A DNA stretch of 64,000 nt from Sphingobium sp. Leaf26 (GTDB lineage: Bacteria > Pseudomonadota > Alphaproteobacteria > Sphingomonadales > Sphingomonadaceae): the NCBI RefSeq assembly GCF_001421665.1, contig NZ_LMKV01000012.1, positions 20,185 to 84,184 of the forward strand, in the 5' to 3' direction. Positions 27,450 through 38,000 of the stretch are shown here, one piece after another (position 1 is the first letter of the stretch; each line of letters begins with the position of its first letter). A program made the position numbers and the translations under genes. The notes under the pieces were generated by a model, which made no database searches, had not been told where the DNA came from, and worked only from the letters and a program-made list of their open reading frames with translations.

Positions 27450-28341
27450 CGTTTTGGGCGAAAACGGTGGGCTCCACTGATCGTGAAAACGGCTCCCCAT
27501 TCAGTCCTTTTCCGCAAGTTCCGGCCGCAAACCAGCGAAGAGCAGCCAGGGTCGGCGTCCCCCTTAACGAAGCAGCCGACACCTTCCTCATTCAGGGATC
27601 TGACCCACAATGGCGATTCCCTACAATTGCCGCTGAGACACCTGGGGCTAGCGAAACGCGGCGACCCGAACGACTTTGATTCTCAAAGTTCTCAACTGAA
27701 GCGGCGGTGCCCGACGGTTGCCGCCGCTCTTTCTCCACCACACGCTCACTCGTCCGATCCGTGGCTTGTGTAACGCGCACAACCGATTAGGACCGGTCAC
27801 CTATCGGCGCAGCGCCCGCACCTCGCGCACCAGTAGCAGGGTTTTGAAGCGTTCGATAAGGCCGCGCGCGCTCTGCCGAGCAGCTGACCCGCCGGCTCGC
27901 TCGCGATATTGTCTGCTATCCCCGATAGTGATCCTAAAAGGAGCCGTTCCGGTCAGTCCGTAATCCTGGACAAGCGAGAGAGGCGTTGCGCTGCTCTACG
28001 AATGACCGGCTTCGGTTTAGCCAGACGTTCAGAGCCGTAGGAATATACGACCGGTTTGTCCCAGGCCCTCCCTTCCGGTGTCGACCCTTCCAAGACGCTC
28101 AGTGCTGATTTTGCCGTTCTCAGGTGCAGCCCGTCCGCTTTCCCGTTCTGGATGTCCAAGTCTGGCTGTCAGCTTCTGGCATAAAGATAGTGAAACCTGA
28201 AGATCGCGCCAGCTACCTGAAGCCAACGATTAACGCCGAGCGCGAATGCGCAGAGAGAACAATTATTGAACATGCGGAACGACCGCCTATCTTGATGACA
28301 GAGGTTTCATCGGGGGAAGGCAAGTCGTGCTTGAGGGGGAA
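27450..28341. other. Remnant-rich gap
   Basis: No intact gene. Just after the phosphorylase gene are two related strings (27459-27476 and 27483-27498, both with GAAAACGG followed by GCTCC), reminiscent of the multiple terminal repeats of IS21-like elements. On the minus strand, 27801-27995 is an open frame without a start codon ending in LIERFKTLLLVREVRALRR; it reads like the C-terminus of a decayed gene of unknown family. Confidence 0.35.
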
Positions 28342-29190
28342 ATGGTTCTTCGGATATGGGATGTTGAGCACGGTGCTTGCGCTATGCTTCAGCACCAGAT
28401 CGGCGCCTACGGAGGTCGTCTGGCCATGATCGATTCTGGCTGCACGGATACGTGGCACCCCAGCTCCTACATCAAAAACCACATGGGCAGATCAGTGCTG
28501 GACTATCTGTTCATTACGAACGCCGACCAAGATCATATGTCTGATCTGAAAGGGTTGGACTCGTCAGGTGTCGCGGTCACGACGCTCGTTCGGAACCCGA
28601 CCTACTCGGGTCAGCAGATGGCGGGAATTAAGGCAGTGAGCGGTCCGTTGACGCGCGATGCTGAATGGTACGTCAGCGCCTGTGACCGATTCAGCTCGCC
28701 GGTCAGCGAACCGTTCGACAATCACATGGCCGGGATAACTGCGACTTGGTTCTTCAACCCCTATCCGCAATTCGTGAAGACGAATGACCTCAGCTTGGTC
28801 GTGTTTATCAAATATGCCGGTTTCAAGATCCTGTTCCCCGGCGATCTGGAAGGACCAGGCTGGCGCGCCCTGCTTGATCGAGCCGACTTCCGAGCAGAAC
28901 TGATGAACACCAATATCCTCGTCGCATCGCATCACGGCCGGTTTAGCGGGTTCTGTGAGGAGGCGTTCTACCACTTCAAGCCCGATGCTGTCGTAATCTC
29001 CGACAAACCTATCATGCACGAGACGCAGCGTATGGTGCCTGATTATCGCCGTCTGGTTTCCGATCAAGGTGTCATGGTTCGGACGAACAGTAAGCGAAGG
29101 CACGTTTTGACCACGCGCCGAGACGGATGGATACAGTTTCGTGTGGACGGTAACGGCGGATACTTCATTGACACGGAATACGCCGGATGA
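28342..29190 (+). CDS. ComEC/Rec2-like metallo-beta-lactamase-fold hydrolase
   Basis: A 282-residue MBL-fold protein. Metal-site motifs are ITNADQDHMSDL (the HxHxDH motif, with Asn and Asp in place of the first two His), FPGDLE and SHHGRFSG; the Asp-Gln-Asp-His form is typical of the ComEC-like branch. No transmembrane segments are present. ATG 28342 is preferred over the in-frame GTG at 28327 because a GAGGGGG Shine-Dalgarno lies just before it. The stop overlaps the ATG of the membrane protein gene (ATGA, 29187-29190). MBL proteins of this type occur in nucleotide-signalling and toxin systems; substrate unknown. Confidence 0.75.
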   Translation: MVLRIWDVEHGACAMLQHQIGAYGGRLAMIDSGCTDTWHPSSYIKNHMGRSVLDYLFITNADQDHMSDLKGLDSSGVAVTTLVRNPTYSGQQMAGIKAVSGPLTRDAEWYVSACDRFSSPVSEPFDNHMAGITATWFFNPYPQFVKTNDLSLVVFIKYAGFKILFPGDLEGPGWRALLDRADFRAELMNTNILVASHHGRFSGFCEEAFYHFKPDAVVISDKPIMHETQRMVPDYRRLVSDQGVMVRTNSKRRHVLTTRRDGWIQFRVDGNGGYFIDTEYAG

Positions 29191-29864
29191 GCAGCAAATC
29201 GCTCAAATCAGAGTATCAGAAATGGCTCTGGATGCTGGCAACGGCAGACCTAATCGTTGTGCTTCTGGCCTTGGTCCCCGGCATTCCTTCCAACGCTAGC
29301 CTTGCACAATTGGGGAACTGGCGATTGCTGACCACGGTTGTCGTGCCGATCGGCATCCTGCTGCTCGTAAACGTCTTGCCGCACAAGGTGAAGTGCATGC
29401 TGGTCTATTGGAAGCCTTATGGTTGGCTTCCCGGCTGCGAAGTGTTCAGCAGGTTCGCTCCCGATGATGTTCGCATCGACATGGTAAATCTCACGAAGAA
29501 TGTCGGGCCTCTGCCTACCCACTCGGGCGCGCAGAACGCGCGCTGGTATCAGCTCTACAAGGTGGTGGAGAACCAAATCGAGATACTGGAAGTGCATCGC
29601 ACGTTCTTGATGTATCGCGATATGGCGACCCTCAGCCTTCCCTTTGTCGGTCTAGCTCCGCTCTGCCTGTATTTTGCAGGCGCGTCGCAAAAGGCGCAAT
29701 GGATCGGGGCTGGCATCTTCCTCATCCAGTTCATTCTCACCGCGATAAGTGCACGGTGGAGCGGGATACGTTTCGTCTGCAACGTGCTGGCGATCCACTC
29801 TGCCCGGAAGGTCGCGGGTGCGACGACACCGCGCGCGCGCAAGGCGAGGCCGAGTTTACGTTAG
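29187..29864 (+). CDS. Four-helix inner-membrane protein paired with the MBL gene
   Basis: A 225-residue protein with two pairs of membrane helices: about 12-32 (LWMLATADLIVVLLALVPG) and 46-65 (LLTTVVVPIGILLLVNVLP), then 148-167 (MATLSLPFVGLAPLCLYFAG) and 172-192 (WIGAGIFLIQFILTAISA). They are separated by a polar domain of about 80 residues. The C-terminus is very basic. Coupled by a four-base overlap to the MBL-fold gene. Two-gene arrangement with a multi-TM partner resembles effector membrane proteins of signalling-type defence systems (S-4TM-like); no specific family is recognised. Confidence 0.7.
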   Translation: MSSKSLKSEYQKWLWMLATADLIVVLLALVPGIPSNASLAQLGNWRLLTTVVVPIGILLLVNVLPHKVKCMLVYWKPYGWLPGCEVFSRFAPDDVRIDMVNLTKNVGPLPTHSGAQNARWYQLYKVVENQIEILEVHRTFLMYRDMATLSLPFVGLAPLCLYFAGASQKAQWIGAGIFLIQFILTAISARWSGIRFVCNVLAIHSARKVAGATTPRARKARPSLR

Positions 29865-29941
29865 GCGGCGTGGACAAATTCGTCCTGTGATGCGGAGAGT
29901 GTTGACGACCGTGGTTCGTCCGGTAGCTTCAGGATATGTTG

Positions 29942-30265
29942 ATGAACCGCCTGTTTCTTTTCGGCTATGAATCGCCGACCGAAAGACAGTCAAATTCGGA
30001 CCATGGGACCGACTTTGAGTCCAGCACTGGGGTTTGGATCGCCAGCGCGTCCGAACAGGAAGCTGTGGACTGGGGGCGAGCGATTGCGGAGCGCTTTGTG
30101 ACTTGGCTGTGCGAACACGAGGGGAAGCCCCCATATTCGTGGATCACCGGTCAGTTTGCGCACTGGGTCGAAAACGATCTGGCCGTGCTTTCCTCCGCTA
30201 ATGATCTTCCCATCGTCCCGGTTGGCGGAATGCCGGATTTTGCACTGCTGACAAATGCCGCCTGA
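29942..30265 (+). CDS. Small conserved hypothetical protein
   Basis: A 107-residue protein beginning MNRLFLFGYESPTERQSNS and carrying an acidic, mixed alpha/beta pattern; no motif with known function. ATG 29942 has an AGGA at suitable distance, with an alternative ATG six bases upstream. Its stop codon lies exactly at the left end of the IS5-like element, so the original C-terminus may have been replaced when the element landed. Confidence 0.55.
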   Translation: MNRLFLFGYESPTERQSNSDHGTDFESSTGVWIASASEQEAVDWGRAIAERFVTWLCEHEGKPPYSWITGQFAHWVENDLAVLSSANDLPIVPVGGMPDFALLTNAA

Positions 30266-31117
30266 GGCATTGACGTAGCGAGAAGAGATTGATTCAAGAC
30301 TGCTTTTTGGAGGCGGGCTTGAGCAGGGGCGATCTAACCGAAGCGGAATGGCACGTTCTGAAGGACTTGCTGCCGATCGAGCCTGAGAACCGTGGCCGAG
30401 GCAGGCCACCCGAGCAGAACCGCTCCATCATCAATGGCATTCTATGGCGGCTCCGGTGCGGAGCGCCATGGCGCGACGTTCCGCCTAAGTATGGGAGTTG
30501 GAACACCATCTATCGTCGGTTCCGGCGATGGAGCGAGGCCGGGGTCTGGGAGACCGTAGCGGTGACACTGGCCGAGATCATGGCGGACAGCGGCCACTAC
30601 AGCATCGACAGCACCACAGTCCGCGCCCATGTCTCGGCAGCGGGCGGAAAAGGGGGGCTCATCGACGCGCTCTTGGCCGCTCGCGGGGCGGGTTCACCAG
30701 TAAGCTTCACTGCCTGGCTGATGCCCTCGGACGACCGCTCGCCTTCCATCTAACGGTCGGCGAGGCGGCAGATTGCAAGGCGTATGATGACCTGATCGGG
30801 CTGCCGGAGCGGGCACCGGTCGCGCTGCTTGCCGACAAGGGCTACGATGCTGACGCCATCCGCGCCGATCTTGCCGAACGGAATATCGCCGCCGTCATCC
30901 CCGGCAGATCAAACCGCCGCGTGAAGATCGAGCATGATCGGGCGCTCTACAAGCAGCGTAACCGCATCGAGCGCATGTTCGGCCATCTCAAGATCAACCG
31001 CGCCATCGCCACCCGATATGATCAACTCGCCAATAGCTTCCTCGGAATGGTCCATCTCGCCACCGCCAGATACTGGCTCAAATTTGTCCACGCCGCCTAG
31101 GCTTCGTCAAAGGCGCC
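30264..31117 (+). mobile_element. IS5-family (IS427-like) insertion sequence
   Basis: About 854 bases with imperfect terminal inverted repeats: GGCATTGACGTAGC near 30266 and, inverted, GCTTCGTCAAAGGC near 31101-31114 (11 of 14 positions match). It encloses a two-frame DDE transposase. Ends are approximate; no clear target duplication was identified. Confidence 0.75.
30289..31100 (+). CDS. IS5-family DDE transposase, two frames joined by frameshift
   Basis: The N-terminal frame (30289-30753; probable start TTG at 30289 or TTG at 30319) gives the DUF4096-type start SRGDLTEAEWHVLKDLLPIE and the first catalytic Asp in YSIDSTTVRAHVSAAGGKGG. The C-terminal frame (ending 31100) supplies GRSRGGFTSKLHCLAD, the second Asp in LLADKGYDAD and the Glu in RNRIERMFGHLK. 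The switch, by -1 frameshifting, is placed at the GAAAAGGGGGGC string at 30647-30657. This is normal for the IS427 subgroup, so the element may be active. Confidence 0.85.
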
Positions 31118-31417
31118 GCATCTGATTGCTCACACCATCATAGGTTATGGCCGCTTTCGGGATGGCTAGTGAGCATTTCTAACGGCCGAATGAGGTCACC
31201 AGTGCGTATCGGCGCAAAGATGCGTTCGATAAGCACAGGGTCTTGTTAGATTGGACCAACTATCTTTTCGGGCAATCCGCAGCGGGCGAGCAAGCCGCTT
31301 GCGGCCCCGATGAAACACCACCAATTGCCGAAAAGGGGATTGAGGCCGCATAGCGAGGTTATCCAAACGGTTGGGATGGCGCTTGCAGGGGGGCGGCAGC
31401 GGTGGTTGGATCGCGGG
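31118..31417. other. 300-base gap before the SIR2 operon
   Basis: The in-frame extension of the helical-repeat gene reaches 31310 but reads as low-complexity basic sequence. The promoter of the SIR2 operon should lie here; nothing else is recognised. Confidence 0.35.
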
Positions 31418-33154
31418 ATGGCGAAGGATCACGATTCGGACAAACTCGATGCCAGCGGTCTGCGCGCTGCGGCGCGCGAGGGCGATCTCGAACCGTTCCT
31501 CAAGCGTGCTCAGCAAAGCTTAGACGACCAAGAATGGGCGGAACTTGTCGCTGAAACCGTCGGCGCACACCGTGCTGGCGAGATCGATTTCATCGCAGCG
31601 CTGACCGCAGAGAACGACGAACGGACCAACTACGCGACCCAGCGTTTTTTGGAACTGGGGCTGCCGCAGCTCGACGTAACGCTAGTTCAGATTCTGGATC
31701 TATTGACTGCGCTCTCCCACCGCGATTCGCGCCAGGGCATTCCTTATTATCTGGTGGAAGGATTTGGCGGCTGGTGCGAGGCGGCGCCGGCACGCCCGTT
31801 GGCGGCGATCGCGGCGATTCGCTCTGGCGAAGCGCCGATCGAGCTGTTACGCGCAACGCTGCTCGCAGGCCTGCGTGTCGATCGCGTGCATTTCCTGCCG
31901 TTCGCGCTCCGGCTGCTGCACGACGGAAATGCCGAGGAATATACCGTCGCGGCAAGCTTGCTCGGGCTGTTCGAGGCGTTCACCGGTGCCGAGCTTGATC
32001 AAGCGGTCACTGGGCTCGAGCAAGCGCTACAGGCTGGCAATGGTCCGTCGCTGGCACCGACACTGCGGGCACTGCTCGCCATTGCGCTGCGCGTACCCGA
32101 ACGCGAGTCGACCGGACTCGCAGCGCTCGACGCGGTGGCAGACCGCGCAGATGCTGGGTTACGCGAAGCCATCGCCACTGAATTGATGTTCGCGCGCGAT
32201 AAGCTTTCGCCAGCATTAGGCCGCGCGGCGCTGCCGCTGCTACGCGATACCCAGCCGAACGAAACGTCGGCGATCGATGCGATCGACCATATGCTCTCGC
32301 AGCATCTCCACGGACCATTGGCACCCGAGATGACCGCACTCCTTGACCATTTGCTGGCGGAGCGCGTAACCAAGATAAAGGCGCTCGATTCGACCCGGTA
32401 CGCGATCTACCAAGACGCGGACAGCCTGCTGACTGCAACGGTCGCGCGCTGGCTGGTGTCGGAGCGCCTCGCCCACACCCGCGCGGTCAAAGCGATGTGC
32501 CGCAATGTCGCGGGGGATCCGCTTGAATTCACCCTCGACTTTAGCGGCTATGGCTTGAACGCTATCGAAGCCGAGCGGATCGGGCGGCGCTGCTGTGCCT
32601 TGCTGATGGTGTATCCCGAGACATTGGCCTCAATCCTGGCCAGTCTGTTACGCACGGGTCCCAGCGAAGCGGGTCATGCGATCGAGCAACTGATCGTCAA
32701 TCCGCTGCTGATCACCTACTGGATCGGCCCCCGTCGCACGCTGGAACGCCTGCTCCCTACGGCGGACACTGCCCTAGCGGCTGCCCTGACCCGCATTTTT
32801 GCCGCGCATGACGACTATAAAACGGGAATTGAAGCCGTACGCAGGTTACCCGAGCTTCAGCCCTCATCGCATCACCGCTTCCTCGTCGCGACCATGAAGC
32901 GCGAAGAGCAACAGAAAATCGCGAAGGCCGCGCATCGCGAGTCGATCCTCGGCAGCCTGATGTCGACCTCGATCCTGCTCTACGGGGATAGCGCGATCTA
33001 TGAAATGCATGTCGAGCCGGGGAAGACCGTGCGCCAGGAGACCCCGCTGGTGTCGCGGCGATACTCGCACGAGCTTCCCCGCCTCGACGTGATCGATCCC
33101 TTGGGCTCCTGGTATCAGCGAACCGTGTTGCTGCGGGATGAGGGGGACGAATGA
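31418..33154 (+). CDS. Helical-repeat protein, first gene of the SIR2 operon
   Basis: A 578-residue, almost wholly alpha-helical protein rich in Leu and Ala with HEAT-like periodicity (ATLLAGLRVDRVHFLPFALR, APTLRALLAIALRVPE). There are no catalytic motifs, signal peptide or membrane helix. It is likely a scaffold or ligand sensor. ATG 31418 (MAKDHDSDKLDAS) is chosen over the ATG at 31310, whose extra 36 residues look non-coding. It overlaps the nuclease gene by four bases (ATGA, 33151-33154). No family recognised. Confidence 0.75.
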   Translation: MAKDHDSDKLDASGLRAAAREGDLEPFLKRAQQSLDDQEWAELVAETVGAHRAGEIDFIAALTAENDERTNYATQRFLELGLPQLDVTLVQILDLLTALSHRDSRQGIPYYLVEGFGGWCEAAPARPLAAIAAIRSGEAPIELLRATLLAGLRVDRVHFLPFALRLLHDGNAEEYTVAASLLGLFEAFTGAELDQAVTGLEQALQAGNGPSLAPTLRALLAIALRVPERESTGLAALDAVADRADAGLREAIATELMFARDKLSPALGRAALPLLRDTQPNETSAIDAIDHMLSQHLHGPLAPEMTALLDHLLAERVTKIKALDSTRYAIYQDADSLLTATVARWLVSERLAHTRAVKAMCRNVAGDPLEFTLDFSGYGLNAIEAERIGRRCCALLMVYPETLASILASLLRTGPSEAGHAIEQLIVNPLLITYWIGPRRTLERLLPTADTALAAALTRIFAAHDDYKTGIEAVRRLPELQPSSHHRFLVATMKREEQQKIAKAAHRESILGSLMSTSILLYGDSAIYEMHVEPGKTVRQETPLVSRRYSHELPRLDVIDPLGSWYQRTVLLRDEGDE

Positions 33155-35019
33155 ATCCGATCGTTCGCGAGTTCTTTCGTGGACTCAAGGAGCGCAACGA
33201 ACTCGACGCGATCCTGCCCGAATTGCTGACCACAATGGGTTTCGAGGTGATTTCGCGGCCGATGATCGGCACTGTCCAATATGGCGCCGACGTCGCAGCG
33301 ATCGGGACCGATGACGACGATGTCCGCAAACTGTTCCTGTTCGCGATCAAGCGCGGGGATTTGGGACGCGAGGGATGGGATAATGGCGTGCAGGCATTGC
33401 GCCCCTCGCTCAACCAGATCCGCGACGCCTATCTGCTCGGCGTCGCGCCCGAACATAAGAATTTGCCGGTCGTCGTGGTCGCCACGATCGGCGGCGTGTT
33501 GCTAGAGACCGCCAAGCTTTCAGTTAACGGTTACCTTCAGACCGAAGGGCGTCCCGGCCTCGAATTTCGCTTGTGGACCGGTGACACACTGACCGGGAAA
33601 ATCGTCGATGGTGCGCTGCGCGAGGAAGTCTTCTCGCCCGAGCTGCGCGGGCATTTGCGGCGCGCGGCTGCCTTGGTCGATGAGCCCGAGTCGGCGCTCG
33701 ACCAATTCATGCAGCTGGTCGAAAAGGTTATTGTCGATACTAGCCAGTCCGCCCCGTCTCGCATCCGCATCCTGTACCTGGCACTCTGGATTTTGACGGT
33801 CTGGGGCCGCGAAGCTGACAATCTCGACGCACCATACCGGGCCAGCGAGTTACTCGTGCTGCGCGCGTGGGAATTGCTTTGGCCGGAGGTCGAGCAGGAA
33901 AAGGGGCGCAAACGCGAAGCCAGTTACACGCTGCATGAGGTGATCCAGCTGCATTTGCGCATCTGGGACGAATTATACGGGGCCAAGATCCTGCCGCGCG
34001 CCGCCAATCTCCATGCGCTGAGCTTCGCGGTCTGGTCGCATGAGAGCGTCGATATCAATTTGGCATTGTTCGAGACGCTCGGGCGGGTTGCGCTAGGCGG
34101 GCTGTGGCATGCCTGGCTGCGCATGCCGCCGGATACACCGCTAGGGCTCCTCGAAGCGAATGAAGACAAGGTCACCGACATTGCCGTTGCGTTGCTTGCG
34201 CTGATCGAAAACAATCCGGCGCTGCTGACGCCGATATGCGATGACCAAGCCATTGATGTCTGCCTAGCCTTGCTGCTGTTGACGATCGTCCCCGATACCC
34301 GCGCCGCTGCGGCGCATTGGGTTTCGCAGATTTCCATTGCAAGCGTATTCAGCTTCTCGCGAGGGGCCGGCTATCCCATCATCTCGCGTGATTACGCAGA
34401 CCTGATCCGCCATCCGGGAACGGGCGATGACGAATATGTAAAAGAAATGACTGCCGGCAGCATCCTCTATCCGCTGCTCGCGGCGTTCGCGCGTGCGCTT
34501 GGGGAAGACGAGGTTGTTACCAAGCTTGGCGGACTGCAGACCGTCCAGCTCGCCCATAGCAATTTCCAGACATGGGTCCCCAATCCGCGCAGCGAAGGAG
34601 GCTTGTGGCGCGGCAAGAATAATGGCTCGTCGCTCGGCAATCTGTCTATCGGTGCCGACGCCGAAGCGCTCGTTGCCGCGTTGCGCCGCGAGGTCGAGCA
34701 GGACGGTGCCTATGCCGGGCTCTCTGCCATCCGTCTCGACCACTGGCCGATCCTCCTGCTCGCCTGTCGCGCCCATCGTTTCCCACCGCCGCCTCATATC
34801 TGGCTGCCGCTGATCGACGCGCTCGAAAATCCCGCGCTCGACCATGTCGGCCGCTGGGTCAGGTCGCACCGGCGGATCGGCAGCCGTCGCATCGCCCGAG
34901 CCGCAGCGCTGATTTCCACTGCGCGCGAAGCGCTGACTCATCGCCTGCCGCCAGTCGATCTTTCAAGCCTGACGCCACCCGCCGTTACCGCCGCCAAAGC
35001 GCCGCATGGAGCCGACTGA
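33151..35019 (+). CDS. PD-(D/E)XK-like nuclease with helical C-terminus
   Basis: A 622-residue protein. The first 130 residues resemble a restriction-endonuclease core: a helix, TTMGFEVISRP, then QYGADVAAIG with Asp47, and LFLFAIKRGD with Lys67. The usual acidic residue two positions before the Lys is replaced by Ala65, so metal binding may use another side chain or the domain may be inactive. A following strand (LPVVVVATIGGVL) and SLNQIRDAYL fit the fold. The remaining residues are helical (LALWILTVWGREADNL). It sits between the helical-repeat and SIR2 genes with a four-base overlap and a two-base gap, so the three form one operon. Confidence 0.75.
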   Translation: MNPIVREFFRGLKERNELDAILPELLTTMGFEVISRPMIGTVQYGADVAAIGTDDDDVRKLFLFAIKRGDLGREGWDNGVQALRPSLNQIRDAYLLGVAPEHKNLPVVVVATIGGVLLETAKLSVNGYLQTEGRPGLEFRLWTGDTLTGKIVDGALREEVFSPELRGHLRRAAALVDEPESALDQFMQLVEKVIVDTSQSAPSRIRILYLALWILTVWGREADNLDAPYRASELLVLRAWELLWPEVEQEKGRKREASYTLHEVIQLHLRIWDELYGAKILPRAANLHALSFAVWSHESVDINLALFETLGRVALGGLWHAWLRMPPDTPLGLLEANEDKVTDIAVALLALIENNPALLTPICDDQAIDVCLALLLLTIVPDTRAAAAHWVSQISIASVFSFSRGAGYPIISRDYADLIRHPGTGDDEYVKEMTAGSILYPLLAAFARALGEDEVVTKLGGLQTVQLAHSNFQTWVPNPRSEGGLWRGKNNGSSLGNLSIGADAEALVAALRREVEQDGAYAGLSAIRLDHWPILLLACRAHRFPPPPHIWLPLIDALENPALDHVGRWVRSHRRIGSRRIARAAALISTAREALTHRLPPVDLSSLTPPAVTAAKAPHGAD

Positions 35020-35021
35020 AG

Positions 35022-38000
35022 ATGCGTTTCTTGGCCGACGGTCCCGACATTCCCGATACGCTGATCGAAGCACGCGATCTCGGCGAAGTAGTGTTCTTCT
35101 GCGGTGCTGGCATCTCCGCGCCCTCTGGGCTTCCCGATTTCGGGGGATTGGCCGACGCGCTGCTCGATCGTCTCGCGGCACAGGAATCGCGTACCGCGCG
35201 GGTACGCCAGGAGAGTCTCGACCGCGTATTCATGGCGATGGTCAAGGAGTTTGGCGGCACTGCGGTCGATCGCGAGATGTCGCGGGCGCTACGGACGCCG
35301 CGCGGCGCCGATCTACGATTCCACCGCGCGGCGATCGACCTGTCGCGCGGCGTCGACGGCGTCGCCAAAATCGTCACCACCAATTTTGACCTGCTGTTCG
35401 AGCGTGCAGACAAAGGCTTGCGCGCCTATGTGCCACCAACACTCCCGGATCTCGCGCAACTCCAGCCGATCCAGGGGGTCGTCTACCTGCATGGTCGGGT
35501 CAACCGCGCCGAAAGGGCCCGCGCCGGCTATATCATCACCAGCGCCGACTTTGGCCGCGCCTATCTTGCCGAAGGCTGGGCCGCCCGCTTCGTCCGTGCG
35601 CTAAGCGAGCGCTATACGATTGTCCTGCTAGGCTATTCGGCGAACGATCCGCCGATGCGCTATCTGCTCGAAGGGTTGAACAGTCGCGACGACCCGGCCC
35701 GGCGGTCGCAAATCTACGCATTCGCGCCCGAAGGTCTGGCCGCCGACGACGAAGCATGGCGCGACAAGGGCGTCATCCCAATTCCCTATTGCCCCGGCGA
35801 CCGGCAGCATAGCGGCCTGTGGAATAGCATCTTCGCCTGGGCCGAGACCGCGCGCGACCCCGATGCCTGGCGCGCCCGGCTGGTCGCGCTGGCGCAGCGT
35901 CAGCCGGCCAGCTTGCAACCGTTCGAACGCGGCCAGGTCGCGCATCTCGTCAGTACCAGGGCGGGCGCCGGCGCTTTCGCCGGTGCCACTTCCGCACCGC
36001 CGGCGGAATGGCTGTGCGTGTTCGATGGGTTCAGCCGCTACGCCCGTCCCGGGCGCGTCAGCTGGCGTGACGGCGTGCAGGTCGATCCGCTCGAGGTCTT
36101 CGGGCTCGACAATGATCCGCCTCGGCCCGACCCTCGCCCTGGCGGCGGCATCGACGTTCCCGGCGAGGATTTGCTCGGCTGGCGGCGCGGCGATGAAAGC
36201 TGGCCCGAGCGGATGCGCTTGTCAGGCTACCGGGCCGAGTGGAGCAACCAACTGCCGGCGCGGCTCTATCAGTTAGCAAGGTGGTTCGGCCTGGTCATGG
36301 ACCAGCCTGCTGCGATCTGGTGGGCCGCGGGCCGGCCGTTTGCGCATCCCGGCTTGATCCGCGAGATCGACTATCGGCTCGACCGTGGTGCCGCACTTGC
36401 GCCCGAGGTGCGTCAGTTCTGGCGCTGCTATCTAGACGCGGTGCGCGCCCACGCCGAGGATGTGCACGACCTGCGCCAATATGAAGTGCTCGAACGCATC
36501 AAGCGGGAAGGCTGGAGTCCCTCCGTCCTGCGCGAACTCGAGCGCGCGCTGGCGCCGGCCTTCACCATCGAGCGCACCACGCTCGGATCGCCTATCCCGC
36601 CTTGCGGCGAAGATGCCGCCGAGCTCAGACACGTCGCCACGATCAAGGTCGCCGTATCGCGCTGGGCGGACGGACTCGATCCGCCGCCCGAAATGCTGGC
36701 CGAGGTGACGCGCTTGGTTAGAGACTCGCTCAAGCGCATGGCGGCGATGATCGGTGAAAGCACGATGCGCCTCTTCTGGAGCACGCCGACGCTGCACCCG
36801 ACGGGCGACCGCGGCGAGTCCTTCGATTACGACCGGCAGGCCAGCCATTTCCTGAAGTTCAGGGATCTGTTCGACGCGCTGGCCAAGCATGACCCCGACG
36901 CCGCGCGGTATGAGGTCGCGGCATGGGACAGCTCGGATCCGATCTTCTTCGCCAAGCTCTTCCTTTATGCTTCTGCCAAAGCGGAACTCGTCGACGCTGG
37001 CACCTTTGCCCGTCAAATCCTCGCCATGCCCGACGCGCTCTGGTGGGAAGGCAATATGTCGCGCGAGCTGCTGCTAGCGCTCCGGGCGCAGTGGCCGCGC
37101 TTGCCGGAGCGCATGCGCAGGCGAATCGAAGTCCGTATCCTTCGCGGTCGGCCGCGCTACGATAGCGAATCGCGCGCGGATTATCGCCGCGGAAAGGCGG
37201 CTTGGTCGGCAAGCTGGTTACGTTGGCTTGAATTGCATGGACGCGCGTTGTCGCCCGCGACTGCCGCCAGGCTTCCAGCACTTCAGGCGGCCGATCCGCG
37301 CTGGTCCGATGCCTGGGCATGGAGTGCCGATGATAGCCTGGGTTCGCGCGGCGGCTTCATCGAACGGGTGTCCGATTCGCAGGGGCTGGAGGAGGCGCCG
37401 CTTCCCAGCATCCTTGCCCTCGCCGCCGAGCTCAGCACCGACGATCATCGCCAGCTACGCGACTACCGGCCGTTCGATGGCCTCGTCGCCAAGGATCCGT
37501 TCAAGGCGCTCGCTGCGCTGCGCCTCGTCGCGCGCCGCAAGGAATTTCCGTCGCGCTTCTGGCACAGCCTGGTCGACAATTGGCCTGAAGGCGCACCGCC
37601 GCGACTGGTCCGGCTGATGGCGCTTGCCCTGGCGCGCCTCCCACAGGAAATGTTCGTATCGCTACGGCACGGTATCGCCAGCTGGGCACAGAAGCATCTG
37701 CCTGCACTGATGCGCACCAATCTCGACCTCGGCCTGGCGGCATTCGACGCCATCGTAGCGCGCTACTTGGGCGCCGAACCCGAACTCCTTCACAGCGGTA
37801 TCGGGATGGGGAGCGTGGGCGGCGTGCCGCTCGAGCGTTCCGAAGTGTCGCTGATGAAAGCAATCAATTCGCCCGGCGGTCATCTTGCCCAGACCGTGCT
37901 GGCCTTGCTCGAGCCGGCCGCTCCGGACGCCATGCCCGACTGGGCCGCGAGACGCTTCGCGCACTTGCTGACCTTGCCCGGGCATGGTGCCGGACACGCC

